Positions 1-8,124 are shown, counted from the first letter of the stretch. The stretch: DNA of 64,000 nt from Promethearchaeota archaeon (GCA_019057865.1 JAHLWP010000006.1:62001-126000); one strand, 5' to 3'. Numbers and translations are program-made. The notes: generated by a model from the letters alone, not told the origin.

Positions 1-171
1 GGTTTCTTTTGATTTCCAAGCCTTAAGGATTGCTTTTGCTTCTTCATTAGTTAAAGGAAAATCTCCAGACTTGAAGATTATATCTCCTTCTCCATTTAAA
101 AGAAAAGTTTCTTCAACACCTTCATATTCGTTTAATGCATTTACCAAATAATCAAATCTGTTTTCATCCAT
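1..171 (-). CDS. Partial small protein, profilin-like or roadblock-like N-terminus
   Basis: The N-terminal 57 residues of a minus-strand gene run off the left edge of the window. The ATG is at 169-171 and the frame is open to base 1. The start reads MDENRFDYLVNALNEYEGVE, followed by a turn of the type NGEGDII and then FKSGDFPLTNEEAKAILKAW. The pattern of a helix, two short strands, and a helix that starts with a T-x-E-E-A box is compatible with the compact Asgard profilin fold. A roadblock/longin-type fold would look similar at this length. No catalytic motif is visible. The fold assignment is a guess; that this is a real coding start is more secure, because the upstream spacer is very AT-rich and non-coding. 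Confidence 0.45.
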   Translation of the reverse strand, partial: MDENRFDYLVNALNEYEGVEETFLLNGEGDIIFKSGDFPLTNEEAKAILKAWKSKET

Positions 172-348
172 ATTTTTTCAGCTTCTCAACAATTTTATCA
201 TTAATTTTATTGAAAAGTAAAACTTTTGTAATTTAAATCTTTTTAGAACTATAGGTAAAATATTTTATAATTGCATCTAAATTATTTTACTCGAAATATA
301 TTAATACTCTTTAAGTTAGATTGTTTACGTTAATTCAAAATTCACTTT

Positions 349-1134
349 ATGACAAAAAAAATCGTTCTATTTGATAAAATTTATAATATTTCTTCGGAAA
401 AGAAGAAAAGAGATATATCTATTAGATATCTTAAATATTTGAATGAACGCATCAAAGGTTTTTCAAAAACATCTATAAATATCAATAAATTACGAAATTT
501 TGATCACAGATTTGAGATTAATATCCATGGACAAGATGAGAATTTCATTTTTAATTTATTGCAAAAAGAGATAGGCACTATAATTGAATTCAAAGATGTA
601 AAAGAAGGACAGATATATAAAGGATCAATGGTGGATGTCGGGAATGTTGGGTTTGGAATATTTGTTGATTGTGCAATCCTCAATCCAAAAGTAGATGTCT
701 TAATTAATTTGCATTCTCTTCGAACTCAATTATGTAATGGTAAAGAAAAATCTTTAAGGCAAATTGTAAAAGCATATGATTTTATTGACCATTTTCCCGT
801 TTATGTTAGAATTACCAGAATTGATGAGGTAAATAACAAATTACAAGGAGAACTAGACCAGAAATCACTAAAACTATTTAAGAAAATACTAAAGGAAAAT
901 ATCGAAGGTGTATTTTTAAGTGGTGATACCAAGGGGCAATTTAAAAAAGCTTTAATTAAAAAAGGACATTTACGAGACATTATCTCAATAAAAAGGTTTG
1001 GATTTTTAGAAAACCTTGTATTATTAAAGAAAGATTCTGATGCCCCTGGAATTATTGCTCATATTGGTAGGGAATTAAAAAATTGTAAATTAAGCGCTTT
1101 AAGACCTGAAAGAATAAAAAAATTACTAGATTAA
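349..1134 (+). CDS. Conserved archaeal protein of unknown function (DUF2110-like)
   Basis: A 261-residue protein. Residues about 80-125 (FKDVKEGQIYKG, then VDVGNVGFGIFVD) look like an S1/OB-type beta-barrel strand pattern. The flanking segments are lysine-rich and mixed alpha/beta. The overall length and the 'KEGQIYKGSMVDVGNVGFGI' core resemble the uncharacterised archaeal DUF2110 family, which is usually near this length. I recall that family only by pattern and could not compare alignments. The gene stands alone, facing two minus-strand tRNA genes just downstream. No signal peptide or membrane segment is present. Nucleic-acid binding is an inference from the barrel-like core and basic composition. 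Confidence 0.6.
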   Translation: MTKKIVLFDKIYNISSEKKKRDISIRYLKYLNERIKGFSKTSININKLRNFDHRFEINIHGQDENFIFNLLQKEIGTIIEFKDVKEGQIYKGSMVDVGNVGFGIFVDCAILNPKVDVLINLHSLRTQLCNGKEKSLRQIVKAYDFIDHFPVYVRITRIDEVNNKLQGELDQKSLKLFKKILKENIEGVFLSGDTKGQFKKALIKKGHLRDIISIKRFGFLENLVLLKKDSDAPGIIAHIGRELKNCKLSALRPERIKKLLD

Positions 1135-1147
1135 TTTAGAAAAATGA

Positions 1148-1221
1148 TGGGCCAGGAGAGACTTGAACTCCCGACCTTCGCGGTGTAAACGCGACGTCAT
1201 ACCAAACTAGACCACTGGCCC
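1148..1221 (-). tRNA. tRNA-Val (anticodon UAC)
   Basis: The minus strand gives a 74-nt cloverleaf. The 7-bp acceptor stem starts GGGCCAG and closes with CTGGCCC plus discriminator A. The anticodon arm is CGCG-TTTACAC-CGCG with anticodon UAC, and the T-arm contains GTTCAAG. No intron is needed for folding, unlike most tRNA genes in this window. CCA is not encoded. Confidence 0.93.
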
Positions 1222-1232
1222 TATATTTTAAA

Positions 1233-1336
1233 CGCTCAGGGTGGGATTCGAACCCACGAGTCCGTTCGGACACCGGTTTAGCAGACCGGCGCTAATGGCA
1301 CAATTATATTGTTCTACCAGGCTAAGCGACCTGAGC
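1233..1336 (-). tRNA. tRNA-Ser (anticodon GCU) with a non-canonical D-loop insertion
   Basis: The acceptor stem is GCTCAGG/CCTGAGC with discriminator G and U8. The anticodon arm is CCGGT-CTGCTAA-ACCGG, giving anticodon GCU, and there is a long class II variable arm. The D-arm does not close unless about 20 nt at 1294-1313 are removed. After removal, GCT pairs with AGC around a normal loop containing CCTGG. The removed stretch holds the small hairpin ACAAT-ATA-ATTGT. I infer a non-canonical intron in the D-loop; an unusually long D-loop is the alternative. Mature length would be 84 nt. Confidence 0.85.
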
Positions 1337-1452
1337 GCAATTTTTTCAATAGTAAAGAGTATTACATTTTGAATATAACAATTCAAAATTTTAATACTTT
1401 TTCATACAATTATTCTACTAAAGCATTAGTAAAATAAGAAACTGAATGCAAA

Positions 1453-2052
1453 TTATTTATTAGGTTTTTTACGTTGATTATCTAAGTATTCTTTACGAGT
1501 TTTTGTATCAAGACGATACCATAAAACACCTAATGGAATACATATTACCCAGTTAATTACTAAGTAAATAAAACATATAATACCCCCACCAAGATTAATA
1601 CCAATAATACTAGCACAGTAATGATTATCATATAATGCCTCAACAATCCCAAAATAAAATATCTGTGCTAATAAAATATGATAAGTTGATTTTCCGATCA
1701 GAGAAACCATACCTGCAAATCTATTATCTGATTTTTTGGGCAATAGCATAATTACAAATAGAACTAAAAACGCAGAATAAGGATAAAAGAAATAATTGTA
1801 ATCACCTACTATAAAAGAAAAGCGAATATCATAGAATTGATAAATAATAATGTAAAAAAGACTCAATGGAAATAATATTAACATAAAAAAATTTTGTTTT
1901 GCCAAGATCCTATGATTTTTGGAAAACCACATTCCTAACCCAACAGCAGAGAGATGAAAGAAAATGTTGCAGATAAAAAACCATGCTAAGAAGAGAGTAT
2001 CCCATGAATCAATTCCTTGATAAAAGAAGTAAAAATAAACAAATAATTGCAA
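1453..2052 (-). CDS. Truncated membrane acyltransferase (acyltransferase-3-like) C-terminal half
   Basis: A 199-residue hydrophobic protein with about five or six membrane segments and a short basic tail ending in KKPNK. The segment SLIGKSTYHILLAQIFYFG resembles the last part of the acyltransferase-3 family (membrane acyltransferases such as OafA). Family members are typically about 330-400 residues and carry the catalytic histidine in the N-terminal half. That half is missing: only 46 bases separate this reading frame from the stop of the JAMM gene upstream. No start signal stands out; the ATG at 2052 opens inside a predicted membrane helix. I read it as a decayed 5'-truncated gene, though a short membrane protein cannot be excluded. 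Confidence 0.5.
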   Translation of the reverse strand: MQLFVYFYFFYQGIDSWDTLFLAWFFICNIFFHLSAVGLGMWFSKNHRILAKQNFFMLILFPLSLFYIIIYQFYDIRFSFIVGDYNYFFYPYSAFLVLFVIMLLPKKSDNRFAGMVSLIGKSTYHILLAQIFYFGIVEALYDNHYCASIIGINLGGGIICFIYLVINWVICIPLGVLWYRLDTKTRKEYLDNQRKKPNK

Positions 2053-2098
2053 TCACTTATTTTTTTGGATATTTCAAAAAAAGAGAACTTTTAAAAAT

Positions 2099-2581
2099 TT
2101 ATTCAGAAATTATCTCGAATACCATTTTCTCGATTATGGGCTTCTTTGTATAACGCTTATCGTAATACCATCCTACAAGATGTGCCTTTTGTTCTTTCTC
2201 TGGAATGGGAGGGATGACAATTATCATTACACCGTTGGACAAGTATTTTAGGATTCTCTTGTCAATAGCATGTAGCTTGTCTGAACCGCTCGGATGACTA
2301 TGGAATTGCCAGACAATGTCAACACCGAGTTCTTGTTTAAATTTCCGCATATTATAAATTTTGGATTTTTTATAACGCATCCAGCTCCTTGGTTTCACAT
2401 GAACTTTTGATTTTCTTAGATCGGGATTCATAATAAATTTTGTGCAAATTCCGAAGTTTTCTTTACGCTCTGCGAACAACCACCCATGAACTATCATGGG
2501 ATACTCATCTGCAGCTTTCTGGGCTATTTCCTTGAACAAACTCTCAGGTATTAAATAGCGAAAATCTTTTGCTCCACTCAT
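2099..2581 (-). CDS. JAMM/MPN-fold protein with altered catalytic residues
   Basis: A 160-residue single-domain JAB1/MPN-like protein. The metal-binding core HSHPSGSDKLHAID at about residues 93-106 matches the JAMM pattern HxHx7SxxD, except that the serine is replaced by His. In the first strand the family's conserved Glu (as in ME-V-x-G) appears to be Ile: the sequence reads YPMIVHGWLF. The two histidines and the aspartate that bind zinc are kept. Family members are zinc isopeptidases that remove ubiquitin-like modifiers, or metal-free scaffolds in eukaryotic complexes. With both the Glu and the Ser changed, this protein may be a weak enzyme or a scaffold. No ubiquitin-like, E1 or E2 gene is visible nearby. 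Confidence 0.7.
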   Translation of the reverse strand: MSGAKDFRYLIPESLFKEIAQKAADEYPMIVHGWLFAERKENFGICTKFIMNPDLRKSKVHVKPRSWMRYKKSKIYNMRKFKQELGVDIVWQFHSHPSGSDKLHAIDKRILKYLSNGVMIIVIPPIPEKEQKAHLVGWYYDKRYTKKPIIEKMVFEIISE

Positions 2582-2733
2582 TTTATCACCATCTCAATTA
2601 TGGGTCAATGAAGAATAGAATTTATATTTTTCTTTAAATACAAGAAGAAAATAAAAATAAAATAGAAAAAACAAAAAAAAATTTATTTTATTGAATACTC
2701 TAGTTTAATACAAAAAATTTAATTCGTAATATG

Positions 2734-2835
2734 GCACCTGTAGCCTAGTTGGTAAGACGCCGGCCTTGAGTATTTGAAGCATTCAAGTAAGCCGGTGCGC
2801 GTAAGCGCTCGGGGGTTCGAGTCCCTCCAGGTGCG
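2734..2835 (+). tRNA. tRNA-Ser (anticodon UGA) with canonical intron
   Basis: The acceptor stem is GCACCTG/CAGGTGC with discriminator G and U8, and there is a long variable arm (GCGCGTAAGCGC). The anticodon stem is CCGGC/GCCGG. The loop reads C-T-TGA-G, then a 19-nt intron at 2771-2789, then A38, which is the canonical 37/38 position. CTTGA of the anticodon loop pairs with TCAAG in the intron, as expected for a bulge-helix-bulge precursor. Reading the anticodon as GAG (Leu) fails because it leaves a wrong loop and a Leu-atypical discriminator. Confidence 0.9.
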
Positions 2836-2855
2836 CTCTTAATAATAAAAATCAT

Positions 2856-2957
2856 GGGCTATTGGCGCAGGCAGGTAGCGCAACCGGCTCTTAAGCGGGA
2901 ATTATAAGTTCTGCAGAAGAAACCGGCAGGTCGGGGGTTCAAATCCCTCATAGCCCG
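2856..2957 (+). tRNA. tRNA-Lys (anticodon CUU) with canonical intron
   Basis: The acceptor stem is GGGCTAT/ATAGCCC with discriminator G. The D-arm is nearly identical to that of the tRNA-Lys(UUU) gene at 63883. The anticodon loop reads CTCTTA, then a 28-nt intron at 2894-2921, then A38 and CCGG. The intron is at the canonical 37/38 position. The T-arm is GGGGGTTCAAATCCCTC. The gene follows tRNA-Ser(UGA) by 20 nt on the same strand, so co-transcription is likely. Confidence 0.92.
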
Positions 2958-2996
2958 TTTCTCCTTAAAAAATTCATAATAAATAGTTAGGATATA

Positions 2997-3929
2997 CTAC
3001 AAGAATTTAAAAACAACTTCAAAATCAGAAAAATCAAACGGTTTTAAAATATATCCATCCGCATTTCCTAAATTTTTCTCAACTTCAGATCCAGGAATAG
3101 CAGTTAAGAAATAAACAGGAATTTCTTTAAATTTTTTATCCTTTTTAATCATATCACAAATTTCATAGCCAGAAATATCAGGCAAGATTATGTCAAGCAA
3201 GATTACTTTAGGCGTACTTATCCTCAATTCCTCTATTCCCTTCGTTCCACTTACCACTCCTTTGCAAGTGAAGCCTTTGCTTTCAAAATAGCTGGTTAAC
3301 AGCCTGATTGTGGCTAAATCATCTTCAATTAATAGGAAATCATATTGAGTTTGAGCTTCCTCTACCTTAATCTTATCGAGAATGTTAATGATCTTATTTT
3401 CAAGAAGCAAACTTTGGTCAAATATGTTTTTAATAGTTGATAAGACTTCCTCATCTAAATCGTCTTTATAATTTTCAAGAAGTAGTTGACTAAATCCCTT
3501 AATACTTGTCAATGGTTCCTTTAATGCATGAGAAATATTAGCAATTGTTTTTTCATCCATTTTATGTATACCTGAGCTAATTATATTGGTTTTTTGCTCA
3601 ATAAAATGATCAACACTATCTCTAATTAGCTTCGAAATAGTAGTATAATTATGATCTCGTATAAATTCTTGCCATTTCTCTTTTGTATCCTCAGCTACAT
3701 ATAAAGAAATTCTCTCTTTATCTCTATCGTAAATTTTTTCACCTTTCAACCATTTTTTAAACCCTTCAGTTATTTTTTCTTGCCAAATTGCGTATTTACC
3801 TGTCTCATCTTCATATTTTTTCATCAATTTATTAGCTTTTTCACTTTTCAAATCAAGTTTGGCAACTTCTTCATCGGACATTATCTGTTTGCTATTATTT
3901 CCTTCCTCGTCCTTTGAAATATAACTCAT
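2997..3929 (-). CDS. Ribbon-helix-helix/HisKA/receiver fusion without ATPase domain, copy 1
   Basis: A 310-residue signalling protein. Residues about 70-112 (KERISLYVAEDTKEKW ... ISKLIRDSVDHFIE) look like a ribbon-helix-helix or similar DNA-binding unit. Residues 125-190 form a HisKA-type dimerisation helix pair with the phospho-acceptor box ISHALKEPLTSI (His134). Residues 195-310 are a receiver domain with acidic pocket D203/D204, phospho-acceptor D246, T276 and K296. The HATPase_c domain that normally follows HisKA is absent, so the protein cannot phosphorylate itself and probably needs a partner kinase in trans, or serves as a phosphotransfer switch. It is a paralogue of the next gene. The DNA-binding reading of the N-terminus is an inference. 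Confidence 0.8.
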   Translation of the reverse strand: MSYISKDEEGNNSKQIMSDEEVAKLDLKSEKANKLMKKYEDETGKYAIWQEKITEGFKKWLKGEKIYDRDKERISLYVAEDTKEKWQEFIRDHNYTTISKLIRDSVDHFIEQKTNIISSGIHKMDEKTIANISHALKEPLTSIKGFSQLLLENYKDDLDEEVLSTIKNIFDQSLLLENKIINILDKIKVEEAQTQYDFLLIEDDLATIRLLTSYFESKGFTCKGVVSGTKGIEELRISTPKVILLDIILPDISGYEICDMIKKDKKFKEIPVYFLTAIPGSEVEKNLGNADGYILKPFDFSDFEVVFKFL

Positions 3930-4187
3930 CTCTTAGTTGTATAATTTAATCTATTTAGAATTACAGGATTTTATTATCTATAATTACCAATGTATGGTTT
4001 ATGTGGTAAATTTTTTTTATAAAAATTATATTTAATAATATTTTCTTTATCATTTTTAGTAATTTTTTATCTCTTATTAAATCTTTTTGAATATAATGTT
4101 AATTTAATGTGATCAAAAAATTTTTAGATTATAGATTAGATTATAATGAATTAAACATTTAAAAAAGAAGGAATTCATTTAGAAATT

Positions 4188-5027
4188 TCAATTTTTCACT
4201 TTCTTATCGTTTAAAAGAGTAAATATTGGTTCAAAATCCGAGAAATTAAATGGTTTTAAAATGCATCCATTAGCCTTTCCTAAATTTTTTTCCACTTCAG
4301 ATGCAGCTATCGCGGTTAGGAAATAGACAGGAATATCTTTATATTCATTATCAGATTTAATTGTTTCACAAATTTTATATCCATCTAAATCTGGTAAAAT
4401 TATATCTAATAATATTAGTTTCGGAATTGTATTCCCCAATTCTTCCAATCCTTTAGAACCACTAACAACTCCCTTGCATCTGAAACCTCTGCTTTCAAAG
4501 ATCTGCTTTATTAACTGAATAGTAGAACGGTCATCTTCAATTAATAACACATCATATTCTGTTTCTACTTTAATATTATCTAGAAAGCTAATAATCTTAT
4601 TTTCAAGAAGTATACTCTGGTTAAAAATATTTTTTACAGTATCTAATATCTGATCATTCAATTTATCCTTATAATTCTCAAGAAGTAATTGTGAATATCC
4701 TTTTATTGATGTTAGCGGCTCTTTTAATGCGTGTGAAATGTTAGCAACTCTAATAGGACTAATTTTAAATAAATCGGTTTCATACTGATCCTTCTTGGAT
4801 TCTATAAAGAATTCTACAGCTTTCCTTATCAATTTAGATATTGTAGGTGTCTCATTATTCTTTATATATTTTAACCATTTTTCTTTTGTATCCTCCGTTA
4901 CATATAACGAAATTCGCTCCTTATCTCGTAGATAGATTTTATCTCCTTTTAACCACTTCTTGAATCCTTCTGTTACAAGTCCCCGCCAAACAGCATATTT
5001 CCCTGTGTCTTTTTCATATTGGTTCAT
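4188..5027 (-). CDS. Ribbon-helix-helix/HisKA/receiver fusion without ATPase domain, copy 2
   Basis: A 279-residue paralogue of the neighbouring downstream gene with the same order of parts. An RHH-like segment (ERISLYVTEDTKEKW) is followed by HisKA with ISHALKEPLTSI (His99), then a receiver with D208 and K258. HATPase_c is again missing. The N-terminus is a problem. Homology to copy 1 continues upstream of the ATG at 5027: codons at 5028-5069 encode EEVIDLNSDKIKEL, matching EEVAKLDLKSEKANKL in copy 1. The frame stays open to a TAG near 5163 and contains no ATG, GTG or TTG. So either a non-standard start (such as ATT) is used or the original start has been lost. Confidence 0.77.
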   Translation of the reverse strand: MNQYEKDTGKYAVWRGLVTEGFKKWLKGDKIYLRDKERISLYVTEDTKEKWLKYIKNNETPTISKLIRKAVEFFIESKKDQYETDLFKISPIRVANISHALKEPLTSIKGYSQLLLENYKDKLNDQILDTVKNIFNQSILLENKIISFLDNIKVETEYDVLLIEDDRSTIQLIKQIFESRGFRCKGVVSGSKGLEELGNTIPKLILLDIILPDLDGYKICETIKSDNEYKDIPVYFLTAIAASEVEKNLGKANGCILKPFNFSDFEPIFTLLNDKKVKN

Positions 5028-5376
5028 TAATTCTTTGATTTTATCACTATTTAAATCTATAACTTCCTCATTTATCTTGTCATTTTCCTTAGAAATACTA
5101 TGATTTTGACTTTCCGCTGCTTTCCGTGTATCTTTCTCCTTGTTATTAATTAATAACTCACCCTAAAAAAAGATGTAAATATTTTTATTACCACAAGTGA
5201 TTTTTTTTTAAACAACTTTATAATAAAAATCGCCTTTTTTAAGTTTTTACACAAACAAAATAGTTAGAGATAATATCATAAAATAAGGTTTTTCTAAAGT
5301 TCAACTTATATTAAAAAAGAGTTTTGAAATAAAGTTTAAAGAAATATGAAGTTAGAAACTAATTGCGGTATTCCAT
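5028..5376. other. Spacer with a residual N-terminal coding frame of the HisKA-receiver gene
   Basis: Bases 5028 to about 5160 (minus strand) keep an open, lysine- and glutamate-rich frame that continues copy 2 of the HisKA-receiver pair but has no standard start codon. From about 5165 to 5376 the sequence is A/T-rich without any coding pattern I can support. Confidence 0.5.
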
Positions 5377-5535
5377 TTAATCTTCTTCTAATCTACTTCC
5401 ACAATGAGAACAAAATTTTGAATCTAGTGTTAGTTATTCTTTCCCACATATAGGACAAAAGCGAGAAATTGCTAATTCTTCTTGAGGTTGAGTTTTTACC
5501 TTCTTTTGAGCCATTTCTTTCCTTATCTGCTTCAT
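5377..5535 (-). pseudogene. Broken double zinc-ribbon small protein
   Basis: On the minus strand from the ATG at 5533-5535 the frame encodes MKQIRKEMAQKK and so on, then RFCPICGKE, an in-frame TAA, then LTLDSKFCSHCGSRLEED and a final TAA. The two CxxCG knuckles with their usual spacing (CPICG ... KFCSHCG) make an intact rubredoxin-type zinc ribbon apart from the stop between them. A second frame from an ATG near 5572 (starting MDEEKIKNLDIGNEADKE) overlaps the first part. The original gene therefore may also have suffered a frameshift. I call it a pseudogene; two separate tiny peptides would not fold. Confidence 0.6.
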
Positions 5536-6122
5536 TTCCTATGTCTAAATTTTTTATTTTTTCTTCATCCATATTATTCTAGATTGTTGTATTTCTTTTT
5601 AGAAAAAATACTCTTTTTCATTTAGCAAGATTTCTTATCGCCGCTTATTATAAAATATTGTGTCTGGATATATAAACACTACTATATTTGTTATCAAAAA
5701 ATTATAATTTGCACATATTATATTTGTTTTTATAAAAAATTGTCTAGTGATCTATGATTTTATGTCGGGAATTGAAATATAGTTCTCGAAATTTTCATGA
5801 AAACTATGATGTAGGTAATATTCTATTTTTAAAATATTTGTATCTAAAATAAATTATAAAATTTACCCTAAAAAAATGATTTTAAGGCATTATGGATAAA
5901 AAATTTTTGTGTGTTATCAATACCAAAAAAAATTTTATAACAAAACATTTAAATACTAGAAAAGTAAATTATATTATATATTTGGACACAAAAAGTTTTT
6001 TATTGTGTGCCAAAAATTTCAGTCAGTCTCTTGTGTGTGTAGGAAATATTAATCTCGTAATAAAAAATAACAACAAATTATTAATGTATTTTATCTAATA
6101 ATTAGGGTTAAGGTAAGAGTTT
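5536..6122. other. Long AT-rich spacer upstream of TFB
   Basis: No gene is supported here. A 68-codon plus-strand frame at 5892-6098 exists, but it is rich in Asn, Lys and Ile with no family pattern. The last bases before 6123 contain AAGGTAAGAG, a reasonable ribosome-binding site for TFB. The length of this spacer suggests that it holds the TFB promoter and possibly regulatory sites, but I see no specific repeat. Confidence 0.4.
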
Positions 6123-7013
6123 ATGGTTGTAGAAATAAAACCTCAGGCGAGTTTTTGCCCAGAGTGTGGGGGTGGTACGATCTCAGTCCATCAGAGAGGG
6201 GAGATAGTATGTCAGCAATGCGGCTTGGTTATAGCAGAAAAAGAAGTAGATATTTCCCATAGCGGAATAAGGGCGTATTCTAAACAAGAAAAAGATAAGA
6301 AAGAAAGAACTGGATGTCCAATTTCGATTTTGATGCCAGACATAGGGTTAAGTACGATTATCGATCGATCAAAAATTAAGAATCCAGATTTAAGGCGAGC
6401 AGCAAAGTGGAATACGCACTTATCATGGGAAAAGCGGAATATGCTTATTGCGATAACTGAGTTAAAAAGAATTGGTGGGAATTTAAATTTTCCAGAGCGT
6501 GTAAAAAAAGCAGCCGTTCGGTTGTATAAGGAAGTATTTAAGAAAAATTTATTGCGTGGGCGGTCTATTAATGGGATGATCGCGGCATGTGCATATTTTG
6601 TGTGTAAACAAGAAAGGGTTCCGATAACTCTTCAAGAAATCTTAGATGAGGCATCTATAAATGATAATATTGTGAAGAAATGCTATAAAATTTTAGTAAG
6701 AGAATTAAACTTAAAATCTCCTCATGTTGATCCAGTTTCGCTTATTCCAAGGTATTGTGCCGACTTAGGGTTAGACATCAATATAGAAAAGGAAGCAATT
6801 AAAATTTTGAGGAATTTTATTGAGAGGACCTCGATTTGCGGTAAAGATCCGAAAGGTTTATGCGCTGGAGCGATATATTTGGTTGCCAAACTTAAAAATC
6901 ATAAGGTTAGTCAGAAGGATATTTCAAAAATTATCTGTGTTACAGAAGTAACATTACGTTCAAGGTATAAAGAGCTTTTAAAAAATATTAGTTTTACTTT
7001 TCAGGCATCCTAA
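6123..7013 (+). CDS. tfb: Transcription initiation factor B (TFB, TFIIB homologue)
   Basis: A 296-residue TFB, which bridges TBP on the promoter and RNA polymerase. The N-terminal zinc ribbon uses CPECGG (about residues 17-22) and CQQCG (about 35-39). The B-reader/linker region follows, including KKERTGCPISILMPDIGLSTII, which corresponds to the conserved 'G.P.S....D.GL.T.I' stretch. Two cyclin repeats follow (about 110-200 and 205-295). Both the length and the order are normal for the family. Codon use is richer in G and C at third positions than in its neighbours, with GCG, CGG and GGG codons, perhaps reflecting high expression. AAGGT about 9 bases before the ATG supports the start. Confidence 0.95.
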   Translation: MVVEIKPQASFCPECGGGTISVHQRGEIVCQQCGLVIAEKEVDISHSGIRAYSKQEKDKKERTGCPISILMPDIGLSTIIDRSKIKNPDLRRAAKWNTHLSWEKRNMLIAITELKRIGGNLNFPERVKKAAVRLYKEVFKKNLLRGRSINGMIAACAYFVCKQERVPITLQEILDEASINDNIVKKCYKILVRELNLKSPHVDPVSLIPRYCADLGLDINIEKEAIKILRNFIERTSICGKDPKGLCAGAIYLVAKLKNHKVSQKDISKIICVTEVTLRSRYKELLKNISFTFQAS

Positions 7014-7029
7014 TTTATTTTTTCTTAGG

Positions 7030-8124
7030 TTAGATTTCTTCAGAATGCTCTAAAAACCAATTATTTGAATGTTGATAAAATATTTTATAAGCTTCACAAA
7101 AATAGGTTTTTCCAGGGTGAGGATTATCTGGAAAGATTCTATCCTTAATGCAACCTCCATAGCATAATTCCAGCCAGTTACAACTAAGGCAATCTTTGCC
7201 TAGTTTTACTTTAAGCTTTTTGAATGAGTTATCTCTCTTATTTTTTAGATTGCTTAAGTTCTCTTCGAGTATGTTTCCGAGTTTATATGTTTGTTGTACG
7301 AAGAAATCACAGGGATAAACATCTCCATTCCATTCAATTAATAGGTATTCCGCACATTCTTTTTCAATGGTACAGCACCCTTTAGGATGGCCGTGATAAT
7401 ATGCGAGTATACCATTGAACGTTCTTATTGATGCTTGATTAGGATTTTTTTTCCATTTGTCAAAGAGTTGGCATAGAAATTTTCCATATTGAGTTGGATT
7501 TATTGAAAATGATGCCTTTTTTCCATCATCGTCTGCTTCAAGAGCTGGAATAAATTGTAAGTAAGTAAAATCATTATCGAGAAAAAAGTTATAAACTTCT
7601 TTTACCCGATTTATATTAGCTTTACTAATCACACAAAGAATATTGAATTCAACTTTATTTCGTTTAAGGCATTCAGCAGCATTTATTACTTTTTGCCAAA
7701 CAGATTTACCACCAATACTCTTTCTATAGCGATCATGAATATCTTTAGGACCATCAAGACTCAGCCCTATTAAAAAGCGGAAATTATGGAAAAATGTTCC
7801 CCATTCATCGTTGATAAGGATTCCATTAGTTTGAAATGCATTTCCAATAATTTGACCTGTTTTTCCATATTTTTGTTGGAGTGATACTACTTTCTTAAAA
7901 AATTCAAGTCCTGCTAATGTTGGTTCACCACCTTGCCATCCAAATATTGATTCATTAAAGCGAAATTGTAAAAATTGAGCTATCATATGTTCTAATACTT
8001 CATTGCTCATTCGAGGATGATTAATTTTAGGGTATTCATCTGCTACCCTTAAATAGAAGCAATAATTACATCTTAAATTACAATCAAAGGATACAGGTTT
8101 TATAAGTAATTGAAATGGCTTCAC
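7030..8124 (-). CDS. Radical SAM/SPASM protein, anaerobic sulfatase-maturase family
   Basis: A 364-residue enzyme of the anSME type. The radical SAM cluster motif CNLRCNYCFYL is at about residues 15-25, and GWQGGEPTL follows at about 63-71. The C-terminal SPASM domain has cysteines in CCTIEKEC, YPCDFF, and CLSCNWLELCYGGC, which bind two more 4Fe-4S clusters. Family members oxidise a Cys or Ser in a target protein to formylglycine or install other peptide modifications. No sulfatase gene lies in the window, so the substrate is unknown. It sits between TFB (convergent) and the uL2 gene on the same strand, with no obvious operon partner. Confidence 0.88.
   Translation of the reverse strand: MKPFQLLIKPVSFDCNLRCNYCFYLRVADEYPKINHPRMSNEVLEHMIAQFLQFRFNESIFGWQGGEPTLAGLEFFKKVVSLQQKYGKTGQIIGNAFQTNGILINDEWGTFFHNFRFLIGLSLDGPKDIHDRYRKSIGGKSVWQKVINAAECLKRNKVEFNILCVISKANINRVKEVYNFFLDNDFTYLQFIPALEADDDGKKASFSINPTQYGKFLCQLFDKWKKNPNQASIRTFNGILAYYHGHPKGCCTIEKECAEYLLIEWNGDVYPCDFFVQQTYKLGNILEENLSNLKNKRDNSFKKLKVKLGKDCLSCNWLELCYGGCIKDRIFPDNPHPGKTYFCEAYKIFYQHSNNWFLEHSEEI

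Noticed and set aside
2734..2835. tRNA at 2734 read as tRNA-Leu(GAG)
   Set aside because: Correct placement of the stem CCGGC/GCCGG gives U33 followed by UGA; discriminator G and the arm lengths fit tRNA-Ser.
5892..6098. 68-codon plus-strand frame upstream of TFB
   Set aside because: The composition is dominated by Asn, Lys, Ile and Phe as expected from AT-rich spacer, with no family pattern, and the frame sits in what must be the TFB promoter region.
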